A stretch of 64,000 nt of DNA. Source: Paramecium sonneborni (taxonomy: Eukaryota; Ciliophora; Oligohymenophorea; Peniculida; Parameciidae). Under the pieces are notes generated by a model. It was not told the DNA's origin. It ran no database searches and was given only the letters and a program-made list of their open reading frames with translations. A program made the translations under genes and the position numbers. Of the stretch, positions 11,516-26,913 are shown one piece after another. The first letter of the stretch is position 1; each line of letters starts with the position of its first letter. The stretch spans positions 379,857 through 443,856 of the forward strand of contig CAJJDN010000012.1 of assembly GCA_905182985.1 (NCBI GenBank). The letters run 5' to 3'.

Positions 11516-14500
11516 TCATTAATATCTTTTCAAAATGTTAATCACAGGATCACTTGTTAATTAAAAATGTGGAATTGCTATTAATGCAAGTTTGATGTTT
11601 CTCATTTCTTTGACATTCCGATTTATCCAAAATGAATAATAAATCTGAAATAAAATCATATAAATCACTATTATTATATTATAATATAATAACAATATTT
11701 CGAGATCTTTCTCTTTTATCATTGATATATTTCCATCAACTAATTCTAAAAATCTTATAAAACAATAATAAGTATCTCTAAAATGAGACAAAACTATCAC
11801 ATTAAACTCAGAACTAGTTATCAATAATTATATTTCTGAAATATTATTAACATAATTTGCATTTTAAATTTCATAAGCATAATTTTATTAATAAAATTAC
11901 TATATTGTTGTTACTAATGTAAGTATACCATGACCCAAAAACTCTACATTATCATCTTCATCTTGAAAAGTACCATACTTTTTTATAAACTCTTCAAGAT
12001 TTTATGTTATTTTTAATTAACAAAAAGGAAGATAGTTAGTTAAATACTTACAAATATCAGAACTTAACAATCCTTCAACTTCTTCTTAAGAATATTCTAA
12101 AGAAAGATCTTTTATTATTTTTTCATATAATTCTACAAATTATTAATTAACTTCAGTATAGAAATCATCAAATAATTTTGTAATTTTTTCTTCATCTATC
12201 AATTCGTTCTCTAAATAAATATTTAAAGACTTTAATTTCTCAAATAAAATTGGTTTAGTTTTTGTAATTAGAGCAGAACTTGCTAAATTGTCTAATTTAG
12301 AACTAAATAATGCAAAATCATTTAAAAGATTACTCAAAGGTTGAAGTCTATTTTGTTAACTATTAAAAATTGCATATCCACCCCATATATAAATTTAATA
12401 TATAGTAATAAATGCTAATATTTTTAAAAGATGAGAAAAAAGATTTATTTTAGTTTAGAAATTTCTTATATTTTTTTAGTTAGTTTACACTATTTACAAT
12501 TTTTAACTTAAACCTAACTTTTATTTTGGATAATAGAGTTAGGAGTCTTATTAAAATCCAAAATTATAATAATTAAACCGTTTCCAAGAATCTTCTCCAC
12601 CCTAAAAATTAAGTGCAATATAAACTAAATGTGCTCTTACTTAAAAATAATAATAAATATTTACAGATTTCAGTTTCAATTTCGCTATCTTTTACTCTTC
12701 CTACTAGCAATGCTAAATTTCTATTTTATTATTCAATATTATTCCATTATACCAATTGCACTAACATAATAAGAAAGATAATTGCAGTGTGAATCAAATG
12801 TTCAATAACAAAAACAGAACTTTCAAATTATTAAAGGGAAGCAGAATTATCTTTTAATTTTGAAAGTAAATTTGAGTTAATATCAATTATTTCTGGTAAA
12901 TTTTATTCAATTAAAAACATTTTATCTATAAATTATCGATTAATATATTCTTTATAATTGCTGTAATCATAAGTGCTTATCTAAACTAAATAATGAATAA
13001 CTTCTTCCAAAAAATATAATAATCTTGTGAATTCTACTTACTCAATATTATTGACTTAATATTGTAAGGTAATATTCTCTAATTTTCCATCAGATTCCAT
13101 TTAAATAAATATCGGATACAATTATGTTAAATTTGTAAACACAAATTAATTTAAAAGTGATGATTGATATATGCTTTACTATATTAAGTATTAACTATTA
13201 TTTAAAATATCATATTTATTTAAGATAAATATCCAACTAATTGATAGAGTCTTACAAAAATATCTGTTAAATCTTAATGGTCCCATAAATTATTAAGCTT
13301 ATATTTATGATTACTTATAATTAGATACAAGATGATAGTTTGTATATCCAAATCCTCCAATGCTGATGAGATTGACACTATAGACAATAAACCATAGAAT
13401 AAGTATGCTTTTAGGAAGTTAAGATTTTTGTTTAAATACTATTTAAAAGAAATAAGACTAATTATTAGATACTTTAGAAAGTCCGCTTGAATTTTGAGAT
13501 TTATTTGGATTTTGTTCAGGATCTGAAAAATTATTGGTTTTACTAAATGATTTTATCTTTTTTTATTATTATTAATTTTGCTTTTTTGAGTCTTCTTCAG
13601 ACATAAAATTGTCTAGAAATTGAGATTCTTCTGAACTTGAATTTCTAACTTCTTAAACAGATTCCATTTCAGAATTAAGAGCTATTTCAGGTTTAATAAA
13701 ACAAGCCTTTGGTGTAAAATTTGTAGATGACAGTTATTGAGTCATTAATATTTCAGACTAATTCATTGATACTAATTATTTTGAATACATTTTTCTTTTA
13801 CTAAAAACACTTTATAAAGCACGTTAATCACCATATCTTCTTTTTGAAACAATAAAATCTAATGTCAAATTAATTAATACCTTTAAGATGCCTCAAAGTT
13901 GATTTTTTCATTGTTGAATCAATATCTTATAAAGCAAATAATTCAGTAGCAATATCACCTAAATCATGTTTTCGATAATCTGATATTTGCATTATAAAAA
14001 ATCCATCTGGACTATTTCTTTAATAAAATAAAGAAAATCTTATAAAACATGTTTTTTATTGTGTGATCTAAGAGAAATTATGATTGATTTATACATTCTA
14101 ATTTATAAATTCAGATGCAAATTTAGCATATTCATCATTTAATAAGTTTATTTCTATAAATTAATTTGAATCTTTTGGGTTTGATGCAGTACTTTATCTT
14201 ACTATTTTAATTAATGTTATCATTTACTTGATAATGATTATTTCTTTTTTATATTCCAAATACAATATAAATCTCTAAGATGATATTTCATTTATTATTA
14301 AAAATTTTCATGAAAATCTTTTATATTTGTTTGCAATATAAAAATTGTATCCTCTTATAGATTAACATTTTCTTATTAATCTTTTTATCTTTAATAGCAT
14401 CTTTTAACAATTTCAAATAAATCTGGAATGAAGTAATATAAAAAACAGAAGTTATATAAAGAATTTATATCTATTGATTATTCATAGTGATCTGTAAATA

Positions 14501-16652
14501 AATCCCTATAAATTTCTTTTGTTATTCCTAAGACTCTTCCATTTTTATCAAATAAAATATAATCATATCTTTTGCCTCCTGAAAAAAAAATACCTTTAAT
14601 TACATAATCATCAATATAACTAAAATCATTTGCAAGTTTCAATTACAAAGGAAAAATAAAATTTTATTTTGATTTTCCAAAAATCATCCTAAATTCTTAA
14701 AAGAAAGGAGAATCACCTTTAATTAAAAAATTAGTTAGCATTTCATTATGTTTAGAGGATATAAAATCAGGCATTAATTAATTTAAGTGAATGATATTTT
14801 GAAATTCCTCTACTTTTTTATAATTGAATATATGTCCTAATTATTGTTTATTAGAATTCAAAATTGATCCTAGACTTTTTACTAAACTTACTGTAACTAT
14901 AGCTACTTTATCATGCACAAGAGCTATTGAATTTAACTAATCTTGTTAAAGGGTTTATTCATAACAATATATTAAATAATACTACTTTTCACATAAAAAT
15001 GAATGAAGTTAATCATTCATTATAATAGAATAATATAATGATAACATTCTTAAGTGGTATAAATTGTTTACTTAAGATATATTCACTTCATATACATCTT
15101 TATTTATAATAAGTTTGAATTTTCTTCTTAATTTTTCTAATTCTTCTGCTAGCTTAATCAATTCTATTTGTAATTATCTTATTGTTTTAAAACCTTTAAG
15201 CTACTTTCTCCAAATATCCAATTTTGCTGATAAAGTTCTTCTTAGATTTAAAATCAATTTATCTGATTAAATATCTAAATGTACTAAATTTTCAGAAGTT
15301 AAATTTGCACTCTAATTATCTTGAATCAAAATCTTTTAGGATTATTATTTAAGTATTTCCTGCCTTAATTTATTTGAGATATCAATTTAAATTAAATTAA
15401 AATACCAAGACAATTCTGGTTTATATTTTATTTAATAATGTTTCAGTCTTGCTAAGCTTTATGAATATTATTTATTTTAAAATCCTAAATATCTAACTTT
15501 AAACAAAAAAAGATGTTCATCTTCTTTGTTCAAAACTTAATAATTTACAATACACCGAATAACATCTGAACTGTCGTATGACTATTAAATTAGAAATTTA
15601 TTTACTTGACATTTCCGATTACAATGTATTATGTGTTAATTAACCATTCCAATCTAAAGAAGTTTTTCAGTTTGTGTTAATTGAGACTCAGCTTAAATTT
15701 AAAACTACCTTAGTACTTTAATTTACAAATGATGATCTTTTTCACTTGATTTAGTAAAAGTATCCAATCCCTTTGCATAAAATAATCTTTAATAAAATGT
15801 TTCTCCTAAATAAAAACACATAGATGAAAAAATAAAGTAATAAATATACTGAGAAAATGTTGTCTCAATTATTTAGGATAAATTATTCAGAATCAAATTA
15901 ATTAGATTACATCCAAATTTGATTTAATTTAATGTAAAAATTAATTTGCTATCATACAAACTATAAGGCATGTATAAATAAATATCAATTTACTCTAATC
16001 CTATCCACATCAAAGCCGAAAGTTACTTTAATATTAATATTTCTTCTTAATCATGATAGAAATATAAAATTTAAGTTGCAAATTAAAATATTTAGGATAC
16101 TATCTTCATTATACTTTAATCTCTTGTATAGGTTGATTAATTAAAATTAATATTTCTAAATAAAATACATGACATTAAAGATAATGAAAATATTAAACAA
16201 ACATCAAATATTCCCCAAATATATATTACAATATGAGTTTCTGAGTTCAATAAAAAGGAGCGAAAAGTTGATGAAACAAATAAAAAACACATAATTTAAG
16301 GTAAAAGTGCTAAATATCCATTTAAAATTCTCATCAAATTTTGCAAAGTTCTTTTCAAATAAACTATTTAAAGTATGAATAAGAGAAAAACTATAAAGTT
16401 AAAAAAAGTAGTAATATATCCAATATAATCAGGCAGCAAGTCTATGTCTAAAATAGATAGTTTGAGAATTTAAAAAAAAATTGAAAAGTGTCCATCTTTC
16501 AAATTATTGTTATCATTTATTTCTTGTAGGGTTATTGCAAGATATTAAAGAAATTAAAACATCCGAACAAACAATATAAAAGAGTATGATTAATCAAAGC
16601 AAACGCTTTCATCGTTTAATAGTTTGCTAAGATTATTTTTTATTTTTTACAT
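11516..16652 (-). CDS. Giant multi-pass TM-PAS protein, TmcB-like (paralog A)
   Basis: Start ATG 16652 (MQKIKNNLSKLLNDESV), stop at 11516; about 1670 residues. The N-terminal half has repeated membrane helices (for example YIGYITTFFNFIVFLLFIL). A cytosolic helical region follows, then PAS-like modules with the family hallmark LMPDFISSKHNEMLTNFL after ILNSNKQQLGH. The C-terminal part alternates membrane spans with long helical loops and ends IALIAIPHF-like just before the stop. Introns of 22-26 nt were placed. The architecture matches the large TmcB (tiny macrocysts protein B)-like family that is expanded in ciliates; its ligand and output are unknown. Paralogs lie at 26.9-33.1 kb and 48.3-54.4 kb. 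Its stop is 97 bp upstream of the CEP350-like start on the same strand. Confidence 0.8.
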
Positions 16653-16843
16653 ATTATATTATTTTCATTTTATTAATAATAAGAGAATGTTTAAATTAAT
16701 TAATAAACACAATCTAGCAGTGAAAGTTTCTATTTCTACAATTATAGAGATTTAGAATCAATTTATTACCATGATATATTTCAAACACGATTTTATGATT
16801 AAACCAAAAATTATACAACTAATTAATTATTTTCATAGACTTA

Positions 16844-18760
16844 ATGAAAAACAATGAAACAAGAAAAAGAGAAGATATTTTAATATAGCTTAAAAACAAA
16901 TATACTAATATTGAAGAATTAAATAATCAAGTATTTGAAGAATTTTTTTTTAATAAATTAAAAGAATTTTGTTTTTCAACTCGTAATTATGAATTAAGTT
17001 CAACAATTCAATAGATTATTAAAAGAAATCCATTTTAATAATAATTAACTTATTTTACAAAGGTGCATGATTAAAAAATAATTAAAAGAGAAACAAAGAT
17101 TTAATATTTTCAAGAAAAACTAATATTATTATTAAAACAAAACAGAGTTGTTCCTAAGATTTTGACTTCAATTAAAGTAAAAGATAATCAAATAAAATTA
17201 AAAAATCGTAATCCACCTTTATTAGATGATATACATAAAGCTTAAGAAAATGAAGAATATCTAGTAGATGAAGTCAAATTAGATTATTAAGAAAAAGATT
17301 TTGAAGATTTACCAATAGATTAATTGATTTTGTTATCCTTAAAAAAATTAGAATAAAATATTGAAAAATATTGTAACCCAAATTTTTTATGCTATTAAGA
17401 TGTTTTATAAATTAAAGATATATACAATAAAATGGGAAGTATAGATTTTAAATCTAATCAGTATTATGAAGAAATTTATATAATATATGGTAAATTTGTT
17501 AATAAATTGAATTAAATTGTAACAGGATTTGATAATGAAGATTTTTTTAGAGTAGTAGGACCATTAAAAAATATTATTTTAAGAAAGATTGGAAAAATAG
17601 TATTATCTGAATTAGTTAAAAATTAAATAGCTTTACCTAAAATTTTGACTCAGATTTCTCTACTTCAAGCTAATGAATAAAGTAAATTTGTTTAAAAAAA
17701 AGCTTTTGAATTGAGATTCACTCATGATTTTTTAGATTAAATTTTAACAATGCCTGAAATAAAAGAGTTTATAGAGATATTTAATTTTCCTTATTTATAA
17801 AGATGCACAACTTGGAGAGCTATTAAGACTTACTATTTTTAAGTAATAGCTACAAATTTTAGGGAATAAGAGAATCAAACAGAAAATGAAATATTATCAT
17901 TTTAGCTGTAAGAAATTTATGATAATATCAATTAATATTCTGAAGAGCTAAAAAAGTTATCAAGATTTGGTACAGTTGCTAAAATGTTTCTATAAGTTGA
18001 ATAAAGATTAAATTATCTATTAGACAAACAAGTTATAATAGATGATTGTGATGATGAAACAAAAGAATTTTTATTGATTGCATATCAACTATTAAAGATT
18101 AGATCAGTTATTTACGCAAAATTTAATAAATAAAATGGGGAAATTATTTTAGAAGAACCAATTAAAAAAAAAAAATCTTATTAGAAAAGAGAAATAAAAT
18201 TAAAAAAAGATTTAGATAAGATTAATTAAAAATATCGTACTATGACATTAATGTTAGCAAATTAAAGAAGAAAAATATCATATCTATTAAAATATTTTAT
18301 ATAAACTTTAAATTCTGGAAATTAACCTTATCCTTTTATATTAGGCATAATGGAATGGAAAAGATTCAATATAAGAGCAACAATTAATTAATAATCATTA
18401 GACTTCTTAGTAACAGATACAGTTTTTATGAAGTTTATGCATGATGAATATAAAATTGATATAAGTTTTGGGACCAATTAAGAAAGAATTGATAAAATCA
18501 TAAATGAACCTTATTCTGATTATGTAAAAAAAACAGATTCTTAAACTTTGGGAAGTTGGACATAACTTTTAGCAAAGTAAGCTCGTTTAGTGAATGAATA
18601 GAAAGAATTAATTAGTTTATAAATAAGAAAAATTCTTAGTAATAATAGTTTTAATAAGGAAGTAGATAATCTTATTTAATCAGGATAGACAAGCACAAGC
18701 TATTCACAATTAATTTCAGATTTAATTAAAATAAGAGAATTTGTAAATCAACTACAATGA
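16844..18760 (+). CDS. Uncharacterised 638-residue helical protein
   Basis: A single uninterrupted frame with no intron, unusual for its length in this window. Starts MKNNETRKREDILIQ. The protein is rich in Lys, Glu, Asn, Ile and Gln, mostly helical, with no signal peptide or membrane span. A Lys-rich stretch near residue 435 (PIKKKKSYQKREIKLKKD) could be a nuclear signal or a charged helix. A middle region (EDFFRVVGPLKNIILRKIG) and a later one (PFILGIMEWKRFNIRATI) look like conserved globular parts, but I do not recognise the family. It is followed after 108 bp by the co-oriented NDR kinase. A clean frame this long with normal codon use argues that it is a real gene. Confidence 0.8.
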
Positions 18761-18868
18761 TATATATTATATATACATAGATTTTATTAAAAATAAAAAA
18801 TACTTCAACATGTTAGTTATTTTTTATATAAATTCAAAATAAAATAAAAATTAATATAAATATCGTTA

Positions 18869-20844
<1,976 letters not shown>

Positions 20845-21016
20845 ACTTATTTTATTTTTATTATAGTTTAAATCATCTAATGAAAATAATTTTTATTGTA
20901 AATATAAAGTGATAATTTATTTCATATCTTTAAATATATACAATGATAGTTAACCATATTATAAGTATTTTAATCAAATACTAATTATTCAATATATATA
21001 TTTTCAAATTTTAATA

Positions 21017-21516
21017 ATGTAGGAGTTAACAGAACTTAAGAACTTAGTTATATAATCTCTTGAAGCAAATGGATCTCTGGCTAAAATTAGAGCTTAAATA
21101 AGAGCTTCAGTCTTCAATGTAGTTGATTAGCAAGAGGGCAATAATAAAAAACCATCACCTTTTTTTTGGGAAAATAATAAAGCTTAAACTATTTACGAGT
21201 TAGGTTGTGGAAGAGACATGTTAGAATTAATAAAAGAATTTTTATTATTTTTTGAAATGCACTATACCAATTCCATTTTTTCAAGGTATTGATAACATCA
21301 TTACTTTTATAGTGAGAGTAATTTAAGAGAAGATATAAATCGTGATTAAATAGCTAAAAAATTGAATATTGATGCTACTGATACTACTAAACCATTATTA
21401 TACTTTTTGTTAAAAAATAGATAACCTGAAAAAAAATCGTAATTTTAAATTTTAATTATATAGAGAAGAAAAAGGGTAATAACAAAAAATTGCACAACCT
21501 TCTCCCAAAGATGTTC

Positions 21517-21572
<56 letters not shown>

Positions 21573-22228
21573 TAATAAAAATTGCAAGAATAAAAGCTTT
21601 AAGAGTAAAGAAGATAAGATGAATTAAGAAAATAAGAAGAATTAAAAAAATAAGAAGAATAAAGAAGGCAAGAAGAATAACGAAAATAAGATGAATTAAG
21701 AAAACAATAATAAGAGGAGCAGAAAAAAATTGAGGAATAAAAAAAAGAATAATTAAGAAAACAGTAAGAGGAGCAAAGAAAAATGGATGAATTAAAAAAA
21801 TAACAAGAATAATAAAAATTAGAATAATAGAAATAAGAATAACAAAAATTAGAACAATAAAAATAGGAATAGTAAAGAAAAGAATAAGAAAAATTGAAAG
21901 AACAATAAAAATAGCAGGAATTACTTAAATAATAATAAGAAAGAGAAAAGCTTGAGGCTGAATAGAGAAAAGCTCAAGCTAAAAAATTTGAACATAGAAA
22001 TTATGAAGATGAAAAGTTTGATAATGAAGACTTAGAAGAACAGTTAGAAGGAGATGTATAAATATTATACTATAAAAGGATTTAAGAGATTCTTAATTGT
22101 AATAAGATTAGTTTTAAGAGTCAGATGAATATATGCAATAGTCTTAATCATAAGGAATTGATATGACTGTTGATTCTGCGGCATTAGAGGAGTTTGACTA
22201 TTATGAAGATATAGAAGAAATGGATTGA
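21017..22228 (+). CDS. FOP/TON1-like centrosomal (basal body) protein
   Basis: 378 residues after removing three introns of 27, 25 and 23 nt. The N-terminus QELTELKNLVIQSLEANGSL followed by AKIRAQIRASVFNVVDQQEG matches the dimerisation/LisH-type region of FGFR1OP (FOP, CEP43) and plant TON1. A second helical segment ends KLNIDATDTTKPLLYFLL. The middle is a polyglutamine tract, then about 150 residues of extreme Glu/Lys/Gln coiled coil, then an acidic tail (EEFDYYEDIEEMD). FOP family proteins anchor CEP350 and microtubules at centrioles, so basal-body localisation is expected; this is inference from family. The best candidate partner is the DUF4378-like gene at 6.5-11.4 kb. Confidence 0.85.
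21516..21578 (+). repeat. In-frame (TAA)n microsatellite encoding 21 Gln
   Basis: CAA, then 17 TAA codons, CAA and two more TAA, all in frame inside the FOP-like gene. Under the standard code this would be a wall of stops; under the ciliate code it is polyglutamine. Confidence 0.9.
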
Positions 22229-22467
22229 ATTCAATTGCTTATCATAAAAATAATAAATTCTTTTCAAATTCTAATTGAATTCTATTTATTTAAACTTAAG
22301 AATCTTTCTTTTTTAATCCATTTTAAAATTGAATAATTACTCTTTTATTAATTAAGATTGTAATTCTTTATTAAGCTTAAAAGTCATTAAACTTATTTAT
22401 TTAAAATTTCACCAATAGAATCTCTATTATTTTATAAATGAACAATATTTTAAAATTAAGAATAAAT

Positions 22468-22473
22468 AAAAAA
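22468..22473 (-). terminator. Pol III T-run terminator
   Basis: Six As on the plus strand (Ts on the tRNA strand) directly after the tRNA-Phe 3' end. Confidence 0.7.
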
Positions 22474-22546
22474 TGGGAACAATGGGGATCGAACCCATGA
22501 CATTAAGATCTTCAGTCTTACGCTCTCCCAACTGAGCTATACTCCC
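22474..22546 (-). tRNA. tRNA-Phe (GAA), second copy
   Basis: Identical over all 73 nt to the tRNA at 5677-5749 but on the opposite strand. About 33 bp of 5' flank and about 24 bp of 3' flank, T-run included, are also shared, so the whole cassette was copied. Confidence 0.97.
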
Positions 22547-22704
22547 AAAGCTGAGATTAATATCAGATCAAGCTAAAAGTATAATATTCTATACATCAAT
22601 CTATTTTATTATTCAAATTTAGGGTTCATGAAAATACACAAATTGATGATTAATACTCTCAATTTTTTAAAGATCAATGATTTCTTCAAGGTAATTATAT
22701 TATT

Positions 22705-23947
22705 GTCATATGATATTTTGAGGGATAAAAATTTTACAATTAATGAAGACATTATATTTATTCAATTGTTAATAATAATAATTTAAATATGTTGTATTGT
22801 AAAATAAATATACTTTGATTGATTGCATTTTTTTATCAAAAAATGAAAATAATTGAATCAAATTGAATAAGGATTTAAAGATTAATTAAACAGCATAATA
22901 ATAATGAAAACTAATAATATTTTCATTTTTCATCTTCTTCTTCTATAGGATCACCTTTTTAAAATTTCTACTTTACTTGATCCATAGATGGACTTTAAGT
23001 ATGATCAATATGATTAAATTCGGTAGTATTAAGTTTCTAGATAATTTTCTATTGGCTTTATTAAATTGGTCTATAAGTATTATCTTATGTAACAAAGGAA
23101 CCCTTATTTTCAATTCTATCTTGAGGACTTCCTTTTTAATTTTCATTTTAAAATTCAGTAGTGAAAGCTTTTCCACAAGTTGAAAACATTTATTTTTTTT
23201 GAAATGGTGTTAATTTAGCTGGTCCTTAAATGCCACTTTCTTGATAACAAGGCATAAAAAATGGATCTTATAATGATTGAGTAGCAGTAATCCTTTAAGC
23301 AGGATCTTTTTCAAGCATTTTCTATATTAAAGTCTAAAATTTAATATAAAAATTACAGTAATAGAGGGATCAACTTTTTTCATTTACAATGGAGTTAAAT
23401 CAATTTTACATTACTTATTCAACTTTAAAACTAAATTAAATCCAACTCCAGGGAAAAGATCCTTTCCTGTTAATCTTAAATTTATATATTATAAATTACA
23501 ATTTAAAAAATATAACACCAGCACTAAAAATATCGCAAACTTTATCATATTTAAAAGTCTTATCAGTTAGATTAGCAATTTCTGGAGCAACGTAACCAGG
23601 AGTACCACATTTAGGGAATAAATATCTAATTAATTAAAATTATAAAAATACTTATTTACATTACAATATGTTGCCAAACCAAAATCAACAATTTTAAGAG
23701 AATTTAAATCATCCTTTCTCATAAGCATAATGTTTTCTGGTTTTAAATCTCTATGCATAATTTACTTATCATGCATATATTCAATTCCACTAAGGATTTG
23801 CTATAAAGTATGCTGAATTTAATTACCCACATGATATTTCTTACTGAATCTTCAGGGAATCCATTTTTATGATTATTTAATTCATCATGTAAACTTTTAC
23901 CTTCTAATAAATCCATAACCATATAGAATGTATTATCACCTTCATAA
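22705..23947. repeat. Duplicated block 2, left copy (probable assembly overlap)
   Basis: 1243 bp repeated at 23949-25191 (offset 1244), separated by a single N at 23948. It contains the C-terminal two thirds of the PH-like/kinase gene plus downstream spacer. Confidence 0.95.
22923..23947 (-). CDS. Truncated duplicate of the PH-like/kinase gene (probable artefact)
   Basis: This carries the same kinase C-lobe as 24167-25191 (stop at 22923) but is cut at the N at 23948, in the middle of the N-lobe coding part, so it has no start codon. The copies appear to match in introns and spacer as well as exons, which argues for an unmerged contig overlap, not a gene copy. Confidence 0.85.
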
Positions 23948-23948
23948 N

Positions 23949-25191
23949 GTCATATGATATTTTGAGGGATAAAAATTTTACAATTAATGAAGACATTATA
24001 TTTATTCAATTGTTAATAATAATAATTTAAATATGTTGTATTGTAAAATAAATATACTTTGATTGATTGCATTTTTTTATCAAAAAATGAAAATAATTGA
24101 ATCAAATTGAATAAGGATTTAAAGATTAATTAAACAGCATAATAATAATGAAAACTAATAATATTTTCATTTTTCATCTTCTTCTTCTATAGGATCACCT
24201 TTTTAAAATTTCTACTTTACTTGATCCATAGATGGACTTTAAGTATGATCAATATGATTAAATTCGGTAGTATTAAGTTTCTAGATAATTTTCTATTGGC
24301 TTTATTAAATTGGTCTATAAGTATTATCTTATGTAACAAAGGAACCCTTATTTTCAATTCTATCTTGAGGACTTCCTTTTTAATTTTCATTTTAAAATTC
24401 AGTAGTGAAAGCTTTTCCACAAGTTGAAAACATTTATTTTTTTTGAAATGGTGTTAATTTAGCTGGTCCTTAAATGCCACTTTCTTGATAACAAGGCATA
24501 AAAAATGGATCTTATAATGATTGAGTAGCAGTAATCCTTTAAGCAGGATCTTTTTCAAGCATTTTCTATATTAAAGTCTAAAATTTAATATAAAAATTAC
24601 AGTAATAGAGGGATCAACTTTTTTCATTTACAATGGAGTTAAATCAATTTTACATTACTTATTCAACTTTAAAACTAAATTAAATCCAACTCCAGGGAAA
24701 AGATCCTTTCCTGTTAATCTTAAATTTATATATTATAAATTACAATTTAAAAAATATAACACCAGCACTAAAAATATCGCAAACTTTATCATATTTAAAA
24801 GTCTTATCAGTTAGATTAGCAATTTCTGGAGCAACGTAACCAGGAGTACCACATTTAGGGAATAAATATCTAATTAATTAAAATTATAAAAATACTTATT
24901 TACATTACAATATGTTGCCAAACCAAAATCAACAATTTTAAGAGAATTTAAATCATCCTTTCTCATAAGCATAATGTTTTCTGGTTTTAAATCTCTATGC
25001 ATAATTTACTTATCATGCATATATTCAATTCCACTAAGGATTTGCTATAAAGTATGCTGAATTTAATTACCCACATGATATTTCTTACTGAATCTTCAGG
25101 GAATCCATTTTTATGATTATTTAATTCATCATGTAAACTTTTACCTTCTAATAAATCCATAACCATATAGAATGTATTATCACCTTCATAA
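23949..25191. repeat. Duplicated block 2, right copy
   Basis: Matches 22705-23947. This copy continues into the intact 5' part of the kinase gene. Confidence 0.95.
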
Positions 25192-25838
25192 ACTGCATGC
25201 AATTTAATAAAAGAAGGATGATCTAGATCATTATTAATTTTTATCTCTTAAAACATAGATTCCTATTTAATTTTTATATTAATACCATTCCATTTTCTGT
25301 TTCGTTAACATATGATTTGTCAACACATTTTGCTGCATAATATATTTCTTTATTCTTATGTCTCACTAATAAAACTCTCGAAGATGCACCTTTCCCTAAT
25401 GTTTAAAGAGGAGTATAAAAGTCTTGAATTCTTTAAAAAATGATTTTATTTCTTAAATGCTCTTTTAAAGTTGTAAGAGTTTTTTCATCTCCAAAAAATG
25501 TTGTTATTTTGGCAACAAAGTTATCATTTATTTGCTTAACCTAAAGAATATTAATATGAATTTAAAAACTTATTAAAATTTAAATGAGACTATTTTGTAG
25601 TACTTTTTTCCTTCCTAAGTGTCCTCCTCGACTTCCCATTTAATATGTGTTTATAGTTAAATTGGTAAAGAATATTTGAAATTTGTTTGATTTTCCTAAA
25701 ATATCAAAATATTTCCAAAAATTTTACCTTGCATAAATCTAATCGATCTTGTTTTAAAATTCCGATGTATTTCTTATTTACATTCTTTCCTTTACGAAAG
25801 CATTCAAATTAATACACAATTGGTTCTTCAATTTACAT
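24167..25838 (-). CDS. Ser/Thr protein kinase with N-terminal PH-like region
   Basis: Start ATG 25838 (MQIEEPIVYQF), about 500 residues after removing roughly six introns of 23-34 nt. Residues 1-110 look like the PH-like lipid- or protein-binding region common in ciliate kinases ([16 protein letters not shown] ... KYYKIVSF). The kinase domain has [20 protein letters not shown] (Lys), [22 protein letters not shown] and [12 protein letters not shown], so all catalytic residues are present; overall it is CAMK-like. The C-terminal tail is Gln/Lys/Asp-rich and ends EEEDEK. Substrates are unknown. The ATG frame is open for a while upstream, so a longer N-terminus cannot be excluded. Confidence 0.9.
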
Positions 25839-26913
25839 TAACAAACAATAATTTATGAGGTATTAAAATTAAAAATAATTTTAAATATATGATATTATGT
25901 GAAATAAGAAGAATATAAAGAAGAAATGGGATTCATACTGAAACATAAAAATAATTCCTTTAGATTTTTAATTAATTTTATCTATACTACAAAAATTAAC
26001 CATATAAGATGAGATCTCAAGCAATCTTTTCCATATCTAGAAGGATTCAGCATATTACATGATTTTTCATTTGATCTATTAAATTCTAAGCCAATCTTAT
26101 ACCTCAAAAACACTCTCGCTTTCTACTTTTCATATTTGAAGATTTTTCTATTAATTTAAAGAAATTGAAATCTATTATATATTCCTGAAAGGTTAACCTG
26201 ATTGAGCTTTGAAGACATCTCACATAATTATAATACTACTCATTTCTTAATTTATTTAAATAAATAGTAAAAAAATAGAAAGTGTTTTAACATATATATT
26301 GAAATCTTCATAGCTCATTTAATTATTTCATAAATCTAAATTTTGAAACACATTGGCCTGAATCAAGTTTAAAAATATATATAATAATATTAAAATAAAA
26401 TATAATATAATATATTTCTTATGAAAGAAAATTTAATTATTTAATATGCCTTAAAATTTATTTTTTCGTATTTTAAAAATTCAATTTATTTTCAACAAAA
26501 CAAATAATTAACTGATCTACACAGATACCAAACTATATATATTAGATCAGAAAAATGGTTTAATAGCATTTTATTCCAAAAAACATTATAAAATATTATA
26601 ACATATTTATATTAATAAAAACAAACGAAAAAGTATTTTTAATTATAAAATTATCATTGATCTCTCATATAATGATCATTTGAAAATCAATTTTTGTAAT
26701 TAATAAACAAATTGATTTATGAAGATTACACAAACACTTTGTAAAACTAGTTTCAATATTATTAGATGTATTAACCTCTTCAATTTATGTATTTATATTT
26801 TTGTATAATAAATCAAATATATTTTAGATTAAGATTAGATATAATTTGATTTTTGAAGATTTACAGTAATATGAAAAAATTGATTATAAAAAATATAAAT
26901 CATTATTTTTAAT
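25839..26913. other. Intergenic, no supported gene
   Basis: About 1.1 kb between divergent genes, one of the longest spacers here. It holds only short frames with no recognisable domain (for example MRSQAIFSISRRIQHIT from about 26008). It presumably contains both promoters. Confidence 0.5.

Noticed and set aside
22973..23183. Short open frames in both orientations within the kinase tail, repeated at 24217-24427.
   Set aside because: They are out-of-frame shadows of the Gln-rich kinase C-terminus, which in the ciliate code is read through TAA/TAG.
22705..25191. Genuine tandem gene duplication of the kinase.
   Set aside because: No difference was seen in the introns and spacer compared, one copy breaks exactly at an N, and the same pattern recurs at every other N site in the window.
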